The position numbers and the translations under genes are program-made. Source: Lolium rigidum (lineage: Eukaryota; Streptophyta; Magnoliopsida; Poales; Poaceae). From it: DNA of 64,000 bases. Positions 1 through 10,909 of the stretch are shown one piece after another. Numbering within the stretch: position 1 is the first letter of the stretch; every line of letters starts with the position of its first letter. The stretch covers positions 230,775,322 through 230,839,321 of the forward strand of contig NC_061510.1 of the NCBI RefSeq assembly GCF_022539505.1, written 5' to 3'. The notes below the pieces were generated by a model. That model was given only the letters and a program-made list of their open reading frames with translations, made no database searches and had not been told where the DNA came from.

Positions 1-463
1 TTCGTACCAAGGCCACCTTAAGCGAAGAGCCCTCGCAAATTTGTCAATGTGGAGGATGCCTAAGCCTCCAAGGCTTTTCGGCCTACAAACCGCCTCCCAA
101 TTTAACTTGCATTTTCCTCCGGTGATCTCCTTTGTTCCGGCCCAAAGAAAAGCTCGTTCAATCTTGTTCATGGAAGCCACACACCTCGGTGGAAGTCTAA
201 GAGGAGTGAGATGGAAAATAGCTTGGGAGGTAAGGACGGACTTGATAAGGGCTCCTCTACCGGCCGTACTGATGTTCTTACCATCCCAAGTGACAAGCTT
301 GCCGGCCATTTTGTCCTCTAGAGGTTGGAAATCCACTCTTTTAAGTTCCCAAACCGAAAGAGGGAGCCCCAAGTATTTGATAGGAAAGGACGTGCGGATG
401 ACCGGCAATCCCCCAAGAACATCATCAAGATCGACTTCATGGCAATGTATTGGAATGGCCGAG
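1..463 (-). mobile_element. LINE ORF2, C-terminal part downstream of the reverse transcriptase core
   Basis: Read on the minus strand, this piece encodes the segment that follows the YADD motif in plant L1 elements. It runs through a [12 protein letters not shown] motif near 390-365, then LVTWDGK, a [10 protein letters not shown] stretch and an FLWAGT/GGLGIL motif near the left edge. The frame is open to base 1, so the element continues outside the window. It is the same LINE as at 4801-7012: the two parts are separated only by the LTR-type insertion at 464-4800, and the 5-bp sequence ccgag at 459-463 is repeated at 4801-4805. The zinc-knuckle-like C-terminus must lie beyond the edge. Confidence 0.85.
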
Positions 464-3400
464 TGTCACATCCCGAAATTTTCTAAATTTCAAAATGTAA
501 AATAAAAAAATAAACTATATACTTGATTGTTTGAACTTGATTGAAATTTCACAAAGAATTGAAACTTTTAAAAGTTATTAACAAGTAAATTCCAAAATGG
601 TGTTTACAAAGACTTTTGGTTTTAAAGTATTTTCAAAATCAAACATATCTTAGTTTTCAAGGTTTTCAAATCCTTAATGGATTTGTATTTGAGAAAACAT
701 GAAACCCTAAAAAGGCACTATAGCCACATAGACATGTATGTTAAATTTTGATTTTATAAAGTTTATATTCTTTTATCCCAAATTTGATCTCATATTAAAG
801 TTTTTTTCATAACGAATTCAACGGTACCTCATTTGCATTTTTCTGACTATTTTTGGTACTCCAAAAGGACTCAGGAAATAAAGAAAAGACAAACAAAAAC
901 AAAAACTGACTTATGAGGGCCGGCCTAGCGAAAACCAGCCCACCGTGGCCTGCCTCCCTCCTCCTTATTTTTTCTCTAATCCTTATTTTTTTTCTTGGGC
1001 CGCTCCTACTTGGCCCATCTTGATCGAGGCAACCAGGTCATCGTCTTCCTGATTTCCTTCACGTACACGAGCTCTTCCATTACTGTCATGGACGTTAGAT
1101 TTCCCCTCCTCTCTCTTCCATAATTTAGCGACCGTTTCTTGTCGACTTCAACACGAAATTTATTGGAAATTCCACGAAGAGCCTGTTCAGGGAACTTAAT
1201 TCCCATTTAGACGTTTCAGTTCTGCAAACCGACGTCGTGAACCGAATGCCGATGGTTGGCACACGTTTCCCGATCTCCCTCCTCAACACATATCACTGCG
1301 AACCCAGATGTCCTATGTGTGTACAATGCCTTTCTCCTTCACTTTTATTCTCAAACTTTTCTGAGAGGAGCTCTGTAAACACCGTACCAACCATGCCAAA
1401 ACCAACCACAAACTTGAGTTCATCGCAAGATCCCGTCTCCCTCGGTCATCACCTCGCGGTTTCCTCGCACCAGAAGATGCTACTCTTCAAGGGCTACCTC
1501 CAGGACATGGTGGTACTTCGTATTGATGTTGTTGGCCACGACATCATCGAAATTCATTGGATCGGTATGTCGTGTAGGTGAATCTTCAGATCAATTCCTT
1601 TTATTCGTGGACTTCCCTTACCGTCACCTACCTCCAGGACATGGTGGTATATCATTTCTATGAAGTTGGCTGCACCATTGCCAAACCCATGCCATACAGG
1701 GCGTCGAAGACTGCCGCTGCAGCATATGCCGTGTGCGTGCCACCCGCAACAGCAGTGCCATAGTCAACGTCCTCGGACACCGCCATAACGGTTGCTGTAG
1801 GACGTGCACACGATTTTCCCCTTTGCGATCTGCACCCCCACGGCACCTCTGCGCGTCCTCAAGACCGCCGGATCGACGTCGTCGTACACACCTGCTTGGT
1901 CGCTGTCGTCCTTCAACTTTGTCCCGCACACTGTAAGCCACCAAATGCCCTCGTTCTTGCATGTTATTTTTGTTCAGTTCAGATTACATCAGGCAGTGAT
2001 ATTGTAGGCCGTTAGATCATAATCAGATGATTTATAATAGGCCAGTTAACTGAACCGGTTCAACCATAGTCTGATCGATCGATCGCATGAGCCAGCTCAA
2101 AACTAATCCGCAAATTGTAAAATTCATAGCGTGAGTTTCATAACTCCGATTAAATTAATTCTTTTTTCTTTGGATTTGTAATTTAATCCTCTACAACTTT
2201 CATGTAGAAAGTTTTCCCATCCGAGAAACTTTTTCTCGCAACTTTTCGTACAACATCAAACTTTAACCGTGACATGTTTAATCTTGTAAAAATTATAGAA
2301 AAATAATTACGCATCAAAAATTGGTAAATAGTATACCACTGGACTCATAAAAATGTTTAGAAGACAAATGTGATTTTAAATCTGACTTTCGAGTAATGTT
2401 CAAATATTCAAATTTGAATATATGAATTTGAGTATTTTGACAACTCAACTTCTATAAACCCAAATCAAGTGATTCTTTTTGCGAATGGATCATATTGATG
2501 CCCTCTGTCCACTTACACAAACACCAAACTTAGTTCAACCCTTTCCGACTATTCAAATTCAAACATGAGGATTTGAGTATTTTCGTTATAGATGCATTTC
2601 CTTAATTATTTTAAACAAGGTTCATTTCTGCAAAAGTGAATCCTTTAGTCAAACCCATCTATCAAAATCTCTTAGACACAATCATCATATGTCCAAATGA
2701 TATTATCCTAGTTCATATTATTCAAATAACAACTGAGTTATTTGAGTGAAGTGTGACATGTCCGATTTTAGACTTTCACCTTCCTCCTGTGAGGTCAAGA
2801 AACCCTACTAAATATCCCATGTGTTAAACCCTTGTTATCCATTAGGATCCGCGAACCAAATGTCGACACCTATCATGAGTATTCAACCTCATGCCCACTT
2901 AATCTTATTGGTTTATATTGAACTTACAAATGAGTTAACTGAGTAATTCAATATATCACAAATCCATACCCAAGCCTATGTGTAAATTATACTATTTTTG
3001 AGTAATTGTTGTCACAGTTATTCAATAGTATTGTTGTTGCACTATTTGTCACTTATGTGATTCAGTTCACATAAGCCATTCCGAATTCTTTTCATGCTTT
3101 TGCAAAACATAAATATTCTTCATTTATATCTTAGATTATCCAATTCTTTCTAATCATGTGACTTTCCGTCCAAACTCTCACCGCCATATCTTGCAAGCCA
3201 AACCTCATGCCCCACCTTAGTACCATAGAGCGATTATCGATTGTTGTCTTGTTTGATATGTTATTGTTGTTGAATGGTGTGTTTATGTTGTGCTATATTT
3301 TATATTATAGTTCGTACGGAGAGACACGTATTTTGATTAAGAGAAGTGTACGCGCTTCGACTACCAAAAAGGCAAGTGGCATTCAATCCTACCTATTTTA

Positions 3401-4800
3401 TTTATGCATTAGTGTTTTTCAACTAGTATGCATGATAGGTTTTTGTTTTCAAAAGTAAAGTACTTATGCTATGCTTAGCAAACCTAGTAGTGTGTAGCCA
3501 TCCTTAAACCCCTGCTAGGATGTTTTATTTTCCTTTGCAACATCAAATGCCAATGCTGTTTCATTACTTGGTTGTGAGTGTTTAAAATTTTGAAAATTAA
3601 TAACCTTAATGAAACACCTGGGTGGAATTGGTGTGGCTTGGTTTATGTTGAGTGGCTACTCGGGGCTACATACCCGGCGGATTTAACCATGGTATGTGGT
3701 GGGTGATCCGTGGGTTAGTACACTTGTTGTTTGCTACCCAGGAACAAAGAGATTGCTATGTCTTCCGTATTTAGTGTACTTCCAGTGCAGCCTTATGATA
3801 TTATGAGCTCTGTCTTGATTTAGTAAGATGCGAGGGTTCAATTTGTTGCAAGACATTGGCTGGTAGCAGAATTATAGGTGGGAACGAGTCTTGCGTGTAT
3901 GGTTGTTCTCTCCTTCTGAAAGGTCTCGTCTCATTCTTCTCTCTGGGTAGAATGGGTCGTAAGGTGAAAGTGCACAACCTCTGCAGAGTTAAAAACTAAG
4001 ATCTTAGCCGTGTCCCCGGCTATGGACAACTTGAGTCTCTAGACAAGGATGTACGGAATAATCTCATCACCTTTTCTGAATGTTTAAAACTTGTTTAGAA
4101 ACAATCTCATGACTGGATTTTCCCAGGGCTACATACATGGTGGATTTAACCATAGTATGTGGTGGTGACCTGAGGATTATCCTGGTCGAGTGACCCCAGA
4201 GCTATGTACATGGTGGATTTAACCATAGTATATGGTGGTGACTTGGGAGTCATATTGACTTGGTGTGCATGGTGGATTTAACCATGTGCCCATTTTGGTG
4301 TAAAACCTTTTCGAAAATTCAAAATTGTTTTGTTTTAAAATAAATATAGGATAAAATTGGCTTTATGCAAATAAACTCCACCAGCCAAATATCATGTAGA
4401 TAGTCATGTCTAAAAACTGCCACCATATAAGTGTCATTTGCCAGTACATCATTGTACTGACCTCCATTCGTGGGGCTGCATATTCAAACGTGCAGGATTT
4501 TCTGAGGAGAAGTACGTGGTAGGATGTCGAGTATACATTCCAACATGACTGCCTGTGGCACATGAAGATGATGAAGGCTCATTGATGATTTACTTTTCGC
4601 TGTGTTTATTCTGAATATTGTTGAGCTAGTCCATGTGACTATGCAATTTGTAAAGTTTTACTTTACCCTTTGGATGAACGATGTAGTAATTTGATACTAT
4701 TGCAATGATTACTACATTTTGTAATGTATGTGCTATCAGTGATCCCGGGAATAGCACTATACACATGTATCTTGCCTTTATTAAAAGGTAGGGTGTTACA
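464..4800. mobile_element. LTR-type insertion in the LINE, probably a very long solo LTR
   Basis: The insert starts TGTCACATCCC and ends GGGTGTTACA. It therefore has TG...CA ends with short imperfect terminal inverted repeats, and it is flanked by the 5-bp direct repeat ccgag (459-463 and 4801-4805). These are hallmarks of LTR retrotransposon integration. No second internal copy of the left end, no primer binding site and no gag/pol coding were found in its 4337 bp. A solo LTR or a non-coding derivative is the simplest reading. The interior has a GC-richer block at about 900-2000, with a 22-bp direct repeat (about 1496 and 1630), and otherwise AT-rich DNA. The TGTCACATCCC start resembles grass Tat-type LTRs, but this is from memory of the family and not tested. 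Confidence 0.7.
3673..4290 (+). repeat. Degenerate GGTGGATTTAACCAT repeats inside the LTR-type insert
   Basis: The motif ggtggatttaaccat, followed by a gtatgtggtgg-like tail, occurs at about 4138, 4211 and 4270, and a variant (ggcggatttaaccatgg) occurs at about 3676. The last three are spaced 73 and 59 bp apart. The core is nearly palindromic (ATGGT...ACCAT). No coding frame runs through it. It is probably a local amplification within the LTR. Confidence 0.7.
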
Positions 4801-5941
4801 CCGAGCTTTTTTGGAAGTTAGTATGAAGACCGGTCGCTTCACCGAAATAGTCAAGAATGGCGGAGAGGTTTAGGATGTCCTCCTTTAAGGGGAGCATGAA
4901 TACGGCTGCATCGTCCGCATATAAAGAAGTGCGGAAAACGGTTCCTCTTCCTCTAATCTTGTGAAGAAGGTTGTGTTGAGTGGCCAACTCAAGGATCTTT
5001 TGGAGTGGGTCTATGGCAAGGACAAAGAGAAGCGGCGACAACGGGTCTCCTTGCCTAAGCCCCTTTCCATGATAAATGGGCAAAACTGGGAACCCCGTTA
5101 AGAAGGATCCTCGAGAACGCCGTGCAAAACAAGGCGGAAATCCAATCATGGAATTTAGGTGGGAAGCCAAGTCTTGTAAGAAGCTCAAGGATGTAGTCCC
5201 ATCGCACGGAGTCAAAGGCCTTGTGGATGTCAAGCTTGAATAGGAGGGAGGGCACCTTGCTCTTATAGAGCCTCTTGGCAAGATTCTTCACATACATGAA
5301 GTTGTCATGGATACTTCTTTTCTTAATGAAGGCACTTTGGGCATTGGAAACTAGATCGTTCATCATAGGGGCTAGCCGCGTAGCAATCATCTTAGCCACA
5401 ATCTTGGAGATAGCGTGGACCAAACTAATAGGCCTATAGTCGGAGACTTCCTCGGCCCCCTCTTTCTTGGGGAGAAGGACAATGTTGGCCGAGTTGACCC
5501 ATTGGAGGTGGGCAAAATGGAGGTTGTTGAAGTTTTCAATGACTTTTAAAATGTCAACCTTGATGGTTCCCCAACATTTCTTGAAAAAGCTCCGGTGAAA
5601 CCATCGGGGCCAGGAGCTTTATCAGAGGGTAAATGAGAAATAGCATGGAGGACTTCCTCCTCCGTGAAAGGAGCATCAATGCCCTCAAGGGCCGTGTTGC
5701 CAAGATTGAGACTTTCCCAATTTAGGTCCCATTTGCGTGTTTGTCCTCCGCCCATAGAGGAGGAGAAATGGCTATGTAAGATTTTCTCTTTCCGAAGATG
5801 ATCGGTAATCCAACCACCATTGTGCTTGATGCGGTGTATGTGGTTTTTCCTTCTTCTAGCATTGAATCTAAGATGGAAAATTTTGGTATTTGCATCGCCT
5901 TCCTTTATATTTGCAATCCGAGAGCTTTGCTTTTTCCTAGC
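4801..5941 (-). pseudogene. LINE ORF2 reverse transcriptase region (broken)
   Basis: This is the RNA-dependent DNA polymerase of an L1-type plant LINE, which copies its RNA at a nicked target. On the minus strand the order is a DKAPGPDGF motif (about 5640), a FKLDIHKAFD motif with the first catalytic Asp (about 5240), KGLRQGDPLSP (about 5040) and YADD (about 4915). The reading frame changes near 5580, in a run of T/C before the palm, and near 5085, between NGV-P and the RQGDP motif. It joins the endonuclease frame through one nonsense codon at 5942-5944. With only three lesions in about 1.1 kb this copy is fairly young. It is interrupted at 4800 by the LTR-type insertion. Confidence 0.9.
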
Positions 5942-5944
5942 CCT

Positions 5945-7012
5945 CTATAAGATAGCAAGGCTAATAACTCTTCTCTTCAACCTAGCACGAAGGTCTTGCT
6001 CATCGCCCGAAAGAACCCGATTTTCTTGTGCGATGTCGAGATGAAGGATGACTAGTAGAGGGGCGTGGAGCAACACCTTAGACTTAGAGAAGAGTCCCCG
6101 GCTCCATTTGCTAAGCTCCTTCGACACGTTCTTGAGTTTATGGAAGAGGTTTTGGTAGGGCTCCCCATGTCCAGAAGGCAAAGTCCAAGCTCTTTCAACA
6201 ACATTATGGAAGCTAGGGATGCCCGTCAACCAATTCTCAAACTTGAAAGTTCTTGGCCTCCTAGGTCCGCTATCATCGGCGAGGAGGAGCGGGCAATGGT
6301 CGGAGAGGGCGGAGGAGAGAGCGTTAAGGATATGGGAGTCGAAATGTAGGCTCCAAGCATCGTTGCAAAAGAAACCATCAAGCTTGCACATTGTAGGGTC
6401 ACCCCTCTCATTTGACCAAGTGAAGCGCCTATTTTGGAGATGAATCTCCTTAAGCTTGCAAGTGGTAAGGGCAGCACGGAAACGGTTGATACGGCCCCGG
6501 TTTACATTTCTCTTGTTATTGTCGCGTGCTCGATAGATTTGGTTGAAGTCTCCCATGGCGAGCCATTTAACATCCGTCGCGGGTTTTTGGGCAACTAGCT
6601 CATTGAAGAAGTCATCTTTGCGAGCGTAGGAGGTGGGTCCATAGACCGTGGTCACTTTGAATTCTACCCCAGTGGCCCAGCATAACACCGAGGCGGAGAG
6701 GCAGAATTCACTGAGTACGAAGTTGGTAACAAGTAGTACCGTCTCATCCCACAGCATCAAAATGCCTCCCCTTGTGCCCAGGGCTGGTCTCTGAGCGAAA
6801 CTCTTAAGTCTGTAGCCTCCTAGGAAGGCGGCGGTGAACTGATCGACATTACTCAGCTTAGTCTCTTGGAGGCAAACAAGTTGGCACGAGGAAGAGGCAA
6901 TGATCTCGTTCACAGTCGCCTGTCTATCTGGGTCGTTCAAGCCTCTAACGTTCCAGCTGAGGAAGTTGATGTTGTTACACATAAGGAACGGGCGAAAGCT
7001 CAGGAACAGCAT
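5945..7012 (-). mobile_element. LINE ORF2 N-terminal APE-type endonuclease
   Basis: An open frame of 355 codons encodes the apurinic-endonuclease-like domain that nicks target DNA for target-primed reverse transcription. The diagnostic motifs appear in order: LSWNVRGLND near residue 19, CLQETK (metal-binding Glu) near residue 48, VYGPT, GDFNQI, a KLDGFF-type segment and LSDHCPLLL (catalytic Asp-His). The frame ends at TAG 5942-5944; reading on in the same frame gives the expected linker into the reverse transcriptase. No ORF1 (gag-like, CCHC) is found upstream between 7013 and about 7300, so the element looks 5'-truncated or has lost ORF1. Confidence 0.92.
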
Positions 7013-7309
7013 AAAACTTGAGCTGTTGGAGGCACATCGACATAGGTTGACAGTAGTTGATGCATGATTTTTTGTAATGATTTGCTAAAACATGCATACT
7101 AGACTCTTTTTACCAACTTTTACAATATTTATGCACACAACATTATTTAAAAATTAATATTTTTAGTCAAAGTTTTTATTACTGTATTTCCCTTTGAGCC
7201 TTGACATCAATCAAGTGCATATAATCTTTAGAATTTCTGCACTTCTGAACTATATTAGAGGCCAAATTTCATATACAACATCATCTAAAGAGTCAATCTT
7301 GTATCAATG

Positions 7310-7900
7310 TTTTTGTTTTTAACATAACCACTTCTAACCTTGATGTGGTCAAACTTGCCGCCGTTTCTATTTTTTAACTAATAACAAGATTTTTATTGCA
7401 TTTATCATCCGAACTCTTTTATTTGACAAAAAATTGTTGAACACCATAAACTTTGCACACGAACTATTAGTTTTTTTTATTATAAGATCATTTACCAGTC
7501 GACTAATCTCCCACTTATGAAAAGTACGCATGTTGATCAATAGACCTAATTGGATGTGGGAATATGTAACATATAATCTTGTCAATTTGTAAGACCCAAA
7601 TGTGGTCAATACAAAGAACACACAAGTATTGTGCATGTTCTATGAGCCACTAGTCAAAATTTTAGCTTAATTGTTATAATGTGATTATTTATGCCAACTA
7701 GGAATACAAGTGTCTCGATTGCACTATATATTACTGGGGTATTTTTAAGTTTACATGGGATTAGTCTGGACTGAATCAATCAACGTGTCAATATCTCCAC
7801 CCAGTGAATTGTATATTAGTAATCACAAATGTGTTTCTTTTCCCTGTATAGAATATGGTGGACATAGCAGTGGATCGAAAATCAATTTATTAATTTATTT
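7310..7900 (+). repeat. Unclassified dispersed repeat, copy 1 (inverted copy at 46720-47290)
   Basis: This AT-rich block aligns along its length, in the same order, with the reverse complement of 46720-47290. Shared landmarks include atcaatagacctaattgg/atcgctagacctaatttgg, a gtgcatgttctatga stretch and gtttacatgggatt. The match continues through a short frame with a YIS(N/D)HKC peptide, but no long ORF is maintained. The two copies are clearly diverged (many substitutions and indels), so they are old. No terminal repeats or target duplications were found. The superfamily is unknown. Confidence 0.7.
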
Positions 7901-8906
7901 CATGTATATATGTATAGTGTGTGACACCCTCCAACTTAAAATGATGGGTATCTTAGATTTATATATATGTGGAGTGGAGACACATGGTTATTTTCATTCT
8001 AGATGCGTCCAGCTGGATACTTGGATTTGGTTCCTTACTTTCACCTATGCATATGTCATTTTGCATATTTCATGCTGGTTGGCAGGTTGTTTAACATGAT
8101 CCTATATGTATATATCTCTTGCTACGTGTGGAACCATGGACGTCGTCGCCGTCTGAACACTGAGAGAAGTAAAGTAATGTATGCCAGGCACCGGCGAAGT
8201 ATCGATCCTCCCCGCAGAGAGATGATCTACTGAAAATTCGGAATGGTTCTTCAAATCCTCATGGACTCGTTGCGTTACGGCCGGCAGTGAACAGCTGGAG
8301 CAGCAGTCAAGTGGCAAGTCAAACATTGAGGCAGGCTTGGTCGTTGCACTCTAAGATAGTGGATGTAAAACGGAGAAAATGATGGTACGTACGAGATCAA
8401 TCGGTTTCAAGCATGTATGCCGACCTGAGATGTGACTTGTTCTTGGACTGTAGCCTAACTATTTTCGCCAAGATTATTGTCGTGGTGTCTCCAGTCGTTT
8501 TTAGCGAAACCATCGCTGATCGTTTTCGTGGCAATCCCACTAAATTTCGGCCAAAATCTTGGCGCAACCTCGGTGTGTGTTGGTGAAAGGGCGGCATACA
8601 GGTTCGTTTTAGAGCGCACGTGGTTCAGCGTTCAGTCCCAAATCGCACGGTCGCGTCATGCGCCATTTCTGTGTGCATTGTCAACTCCCAAGCTAGCTGC
8701 GGATAAAACTGGAGTCAAAGATGTTGTGCCAGAGCCAGAGGTCGTGCATGGTGCAAATACGTATCCGGCTCGTGCTATACTGCATGTCCTCTCGTGCGTA
8801 CGTGTGCGCTATACTGTGTCCTCGTATATATCCCGGTGATCGGTTGAACTCTGGGGTTGGTGCTGGTCGTTGTTTTTCTTGTTGCCACGCATGGACAAGG
8901 AAAGTC
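7901..8906. other. No gene recognised
   Basis: About 1 kb of mixed composition between the dispersed repeat and the LTR element. Short open frames are present on both strands (up to 120 codons), but none shows a family motif or a grass-gene codon signature. It ends abruptly at the truncated 5' LTR. Confidence 0.5.
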
Positions 8907-9111
8907 CACCAGAATTTGACCGAGTCAGAGGTGGGCCGCGATCGAGATGGGCTTAAAGATTATATATGGAAGGAATACGTAAATCGGCCTTGTATGCAAA
9001 GTTTGGGCTAGTTTGCCCTTGTATCTGTAACATATTAGATTACGTATAGGTTAGTTAGAGTTTGACCCGTGCACGGTTAGGTGCACACCTGAATTAGAAA
9101 GTCCCTTGGAC

Positions 9112-9118
9112 TATAAAT
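9112..9118 (+). promoter_or_regulatory. LTR TATA box (TATAAAT)
   Basis: TATAAAT lies about 200 bp into the LTR, just before a long structured leader region. The equivalent site in the 3' LTR is at 14676. It is expected to drive sense transcription of the element. Confidence 0.6.
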
Positions 9119-9223
9119 ATGTATCTAGGGTTTATGAAATAAACAACAACCAACATTCAACACAAACAAATCTCGGCGCATCGCCAACTCCTTCGTCTCG
9201 AGGGTTTCTCCGGTAAGCACCAT

Positions 9224-9428
9224 GCTGCCTAGATTGCATCTTGCGATCTAGGCAGCACAAGCCTACCTACGTTGTTCATGCGTTGCTCGTTCTGAAGCCT
9301 TTTTGATGGCGAGCAACGTAGTTATCTTAGATGTGTTAGGGTTAGCATTGTTCTTCGTATCATATGCTGTCGTAGTGCAACCCTTATACATCTAGCCGCC
9401 CTTACACCTATCTTAGGTGTAGGGGCGG
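9224..9428 (+). other. Three successive hairpins in the LTR R/U5 leader
   Basis: 9224-9256 is a stem with 11-14 bp arms (GCTGCCTAGAT paired with ATCTAGGCAGC). 9281-9318 pairs CGTTGCTCG with CGAGCAACG. 9396-9428 pairs CCGCCCTTACACCTA with TAGGTGTAGGGGCGG, with one wobble. All three recur in the 3' LTR. At the one variable stem position (9235, T here and C in the 3' copy) pairing is kept as G-U or G-C. Confidence 0.65.
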
Positions 9429-10065
9429 CACCGCTTGGTCATAGTTTAGTAGATCCGATCCGTTACGGTTGCTCCTTGTTCTTCAAGGATTAGTTTAATA
9501 TCCGCAATAGTTAGGCCTTACAAAGGGTTGGAGGATCCAGCGGCGTGTAGGGTGTAATTTGCTAGCCCTAGACAGGATGTTCCGGGGATCAACCTCGTGT
9601 TGGTTTTTAGGCCCTGTCTAGGATCGGCTTACGATCACCGTGCGCGAGCGCGAGGCCCAATCGTGAGTAGGATGATCCGATTATGCGGTGAAAACCCTAA
9701 ATCGTCGTAGATCGCATTAGCTTTATCTTGATCAAGCAGGACCACCATATATTCATGCACCTCGTACGAATCATGGGTGGATCGGCTCTTTGAGCCGATT
9801 CACAGGATAACCTGAGAGCCGATCGAGGCTCGTATTTAATGTTTACGTGTATGCCATGCAGGAAACTAAGCGAGACATCATCCAACACCTTCCTGACCGG
9901 GTATAGGTCGGGTGGCACGCCCTTGCGACAGCATCGGACGTGCGACCAGAAGGCTTTGCGGGCGGTCGCTCCGAGGGCTCAGGGCCAGCCGCAGCCCTAG
10001 TTGTTCCCGGCTCTACGGTGTTGCCAGTCGCTGCCCGCCGGTGGGTTTCTGACCGCAACACATTC

Positions 10066-10082
10066 TGGCACGCCCGGTGGGA
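10066..10082 (+). other. Primer binding site-like sequence
   Basis: TGGCACGCCCGGTGGGA begins 5 bases after the 5' LTR end. A TGG-initial, GC-rich tRNA-complementary tract in this position is where minus-strand DNA synthesis is primed. The tRNA was not identified. Confidence 0.65.
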
Positions 10083-10122
10083 CAACTCTTCGACATCCCC
10101 CGCATCGCCGTCTACATCCGAG

Positions 10123-10188
10123 ATGGCGGAAAGCACTCCGGTCAAGTACGAGGATCTACCTGACGAGCTCAAGAAGATGGCGTACTAA
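10123..10188 (+). pseudogene. gag start stub
   Basis: A 21-codon frame starts with ATG in an MAESTPVKYEDLP context, which resembles the N-terminus of grass gypsy gag proteins, and stops at TAA 10186-10188. Nothing recognisable as capsid follows. It is either the remnant left by an internal deletion or a short leader peptide retained by a non-autonomous family. Confidence 0.45.
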
Positions 10189-10909
10189 ACAATGATACCA
10201 AGAGTGCCGATTTCACCGGCATCCACCGTTAACATAGTGGAGCGCACTTACCTTGGAGAGTGCCGGCCAAGATCCTCACTCGACATCAACATGATAGGAC
10301 TCGGGCACCACCACTGGTAAGGACGGAGACGAGGGCGGTTGCTCTCACAGCGAAGACAAGGAAGAAGCCGTTCCACGCGACCGGCTCCGACACTATGTAT
10401 GGGCAAACGCGGTAATGCCGATCCGTGGGATTGGCCCCAAAGACTCGTGAAAGAGCATCGCCGAGACCTTCGTGGACCTACTAACATAGAAGCCGATTCT
10501 AGGAATCGGCCAAAATCATCCTCACCATGCTTTCGGTCTGGGCTCAACGTCGATCTAATGGGCAATGGGATGCGTCGGCTGATGCACTGGAAGAAATCCA
10601 CATTGTTCCTAACGAAGCCGACGTTCATATCGTAGTACCTTGGCTAACCATAGAGCCGATTTCAGCAGTTACCTGGCAGAATCGGCTCGGGGGGCACCTA
10701 ATCATATGAGCATGCGCGACACCATTGAGCACGTGCGGAGGAATTTTGGTGGCCGATACAAAAAAAAAATCATCAAATCGAGTTGGCGATGCAACCAGAG
10801 CCGATGCGCAGACACTGCCTTCAGAATGTTAAGAAAGCCGATGCACGGCAGTCGACTTTGACAAGTACAGCGAAGCAAGTTTACAGGTATCAGTTTACAC
10901 AAAGAGGCC
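10189..10909 (+). other. Non-coding interior of the LTR element
   Basis: No gag or pol homology is visible. The stretch is marked by repeated AGCCGAT/ATCGGCT heptamers, often as facing pairs (for example 10491 with 10504, and 10654 with 10681). A ctcggggggc tract near 10686 resembles the 3' non-coding parts of gypsy elements. Confidence 0.5.

Larger units (their letters stand above)
8907..10060 (+). repeat. 5' LTR (first ~8 bp missing)
   Basis: It is identical to 14463-15625 apart from about 20 differences and ends gaccgcaaca, as does the 3' LTR. The 3' copy begins TGTGTTATCACCAG, while here identity starts only at CACCAG, so the TGTGTTAT terminus is lost. A TATA box (9112) and an AATAAA-like signal (about 9139) mark U3/R. 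Confidence 0.9.
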
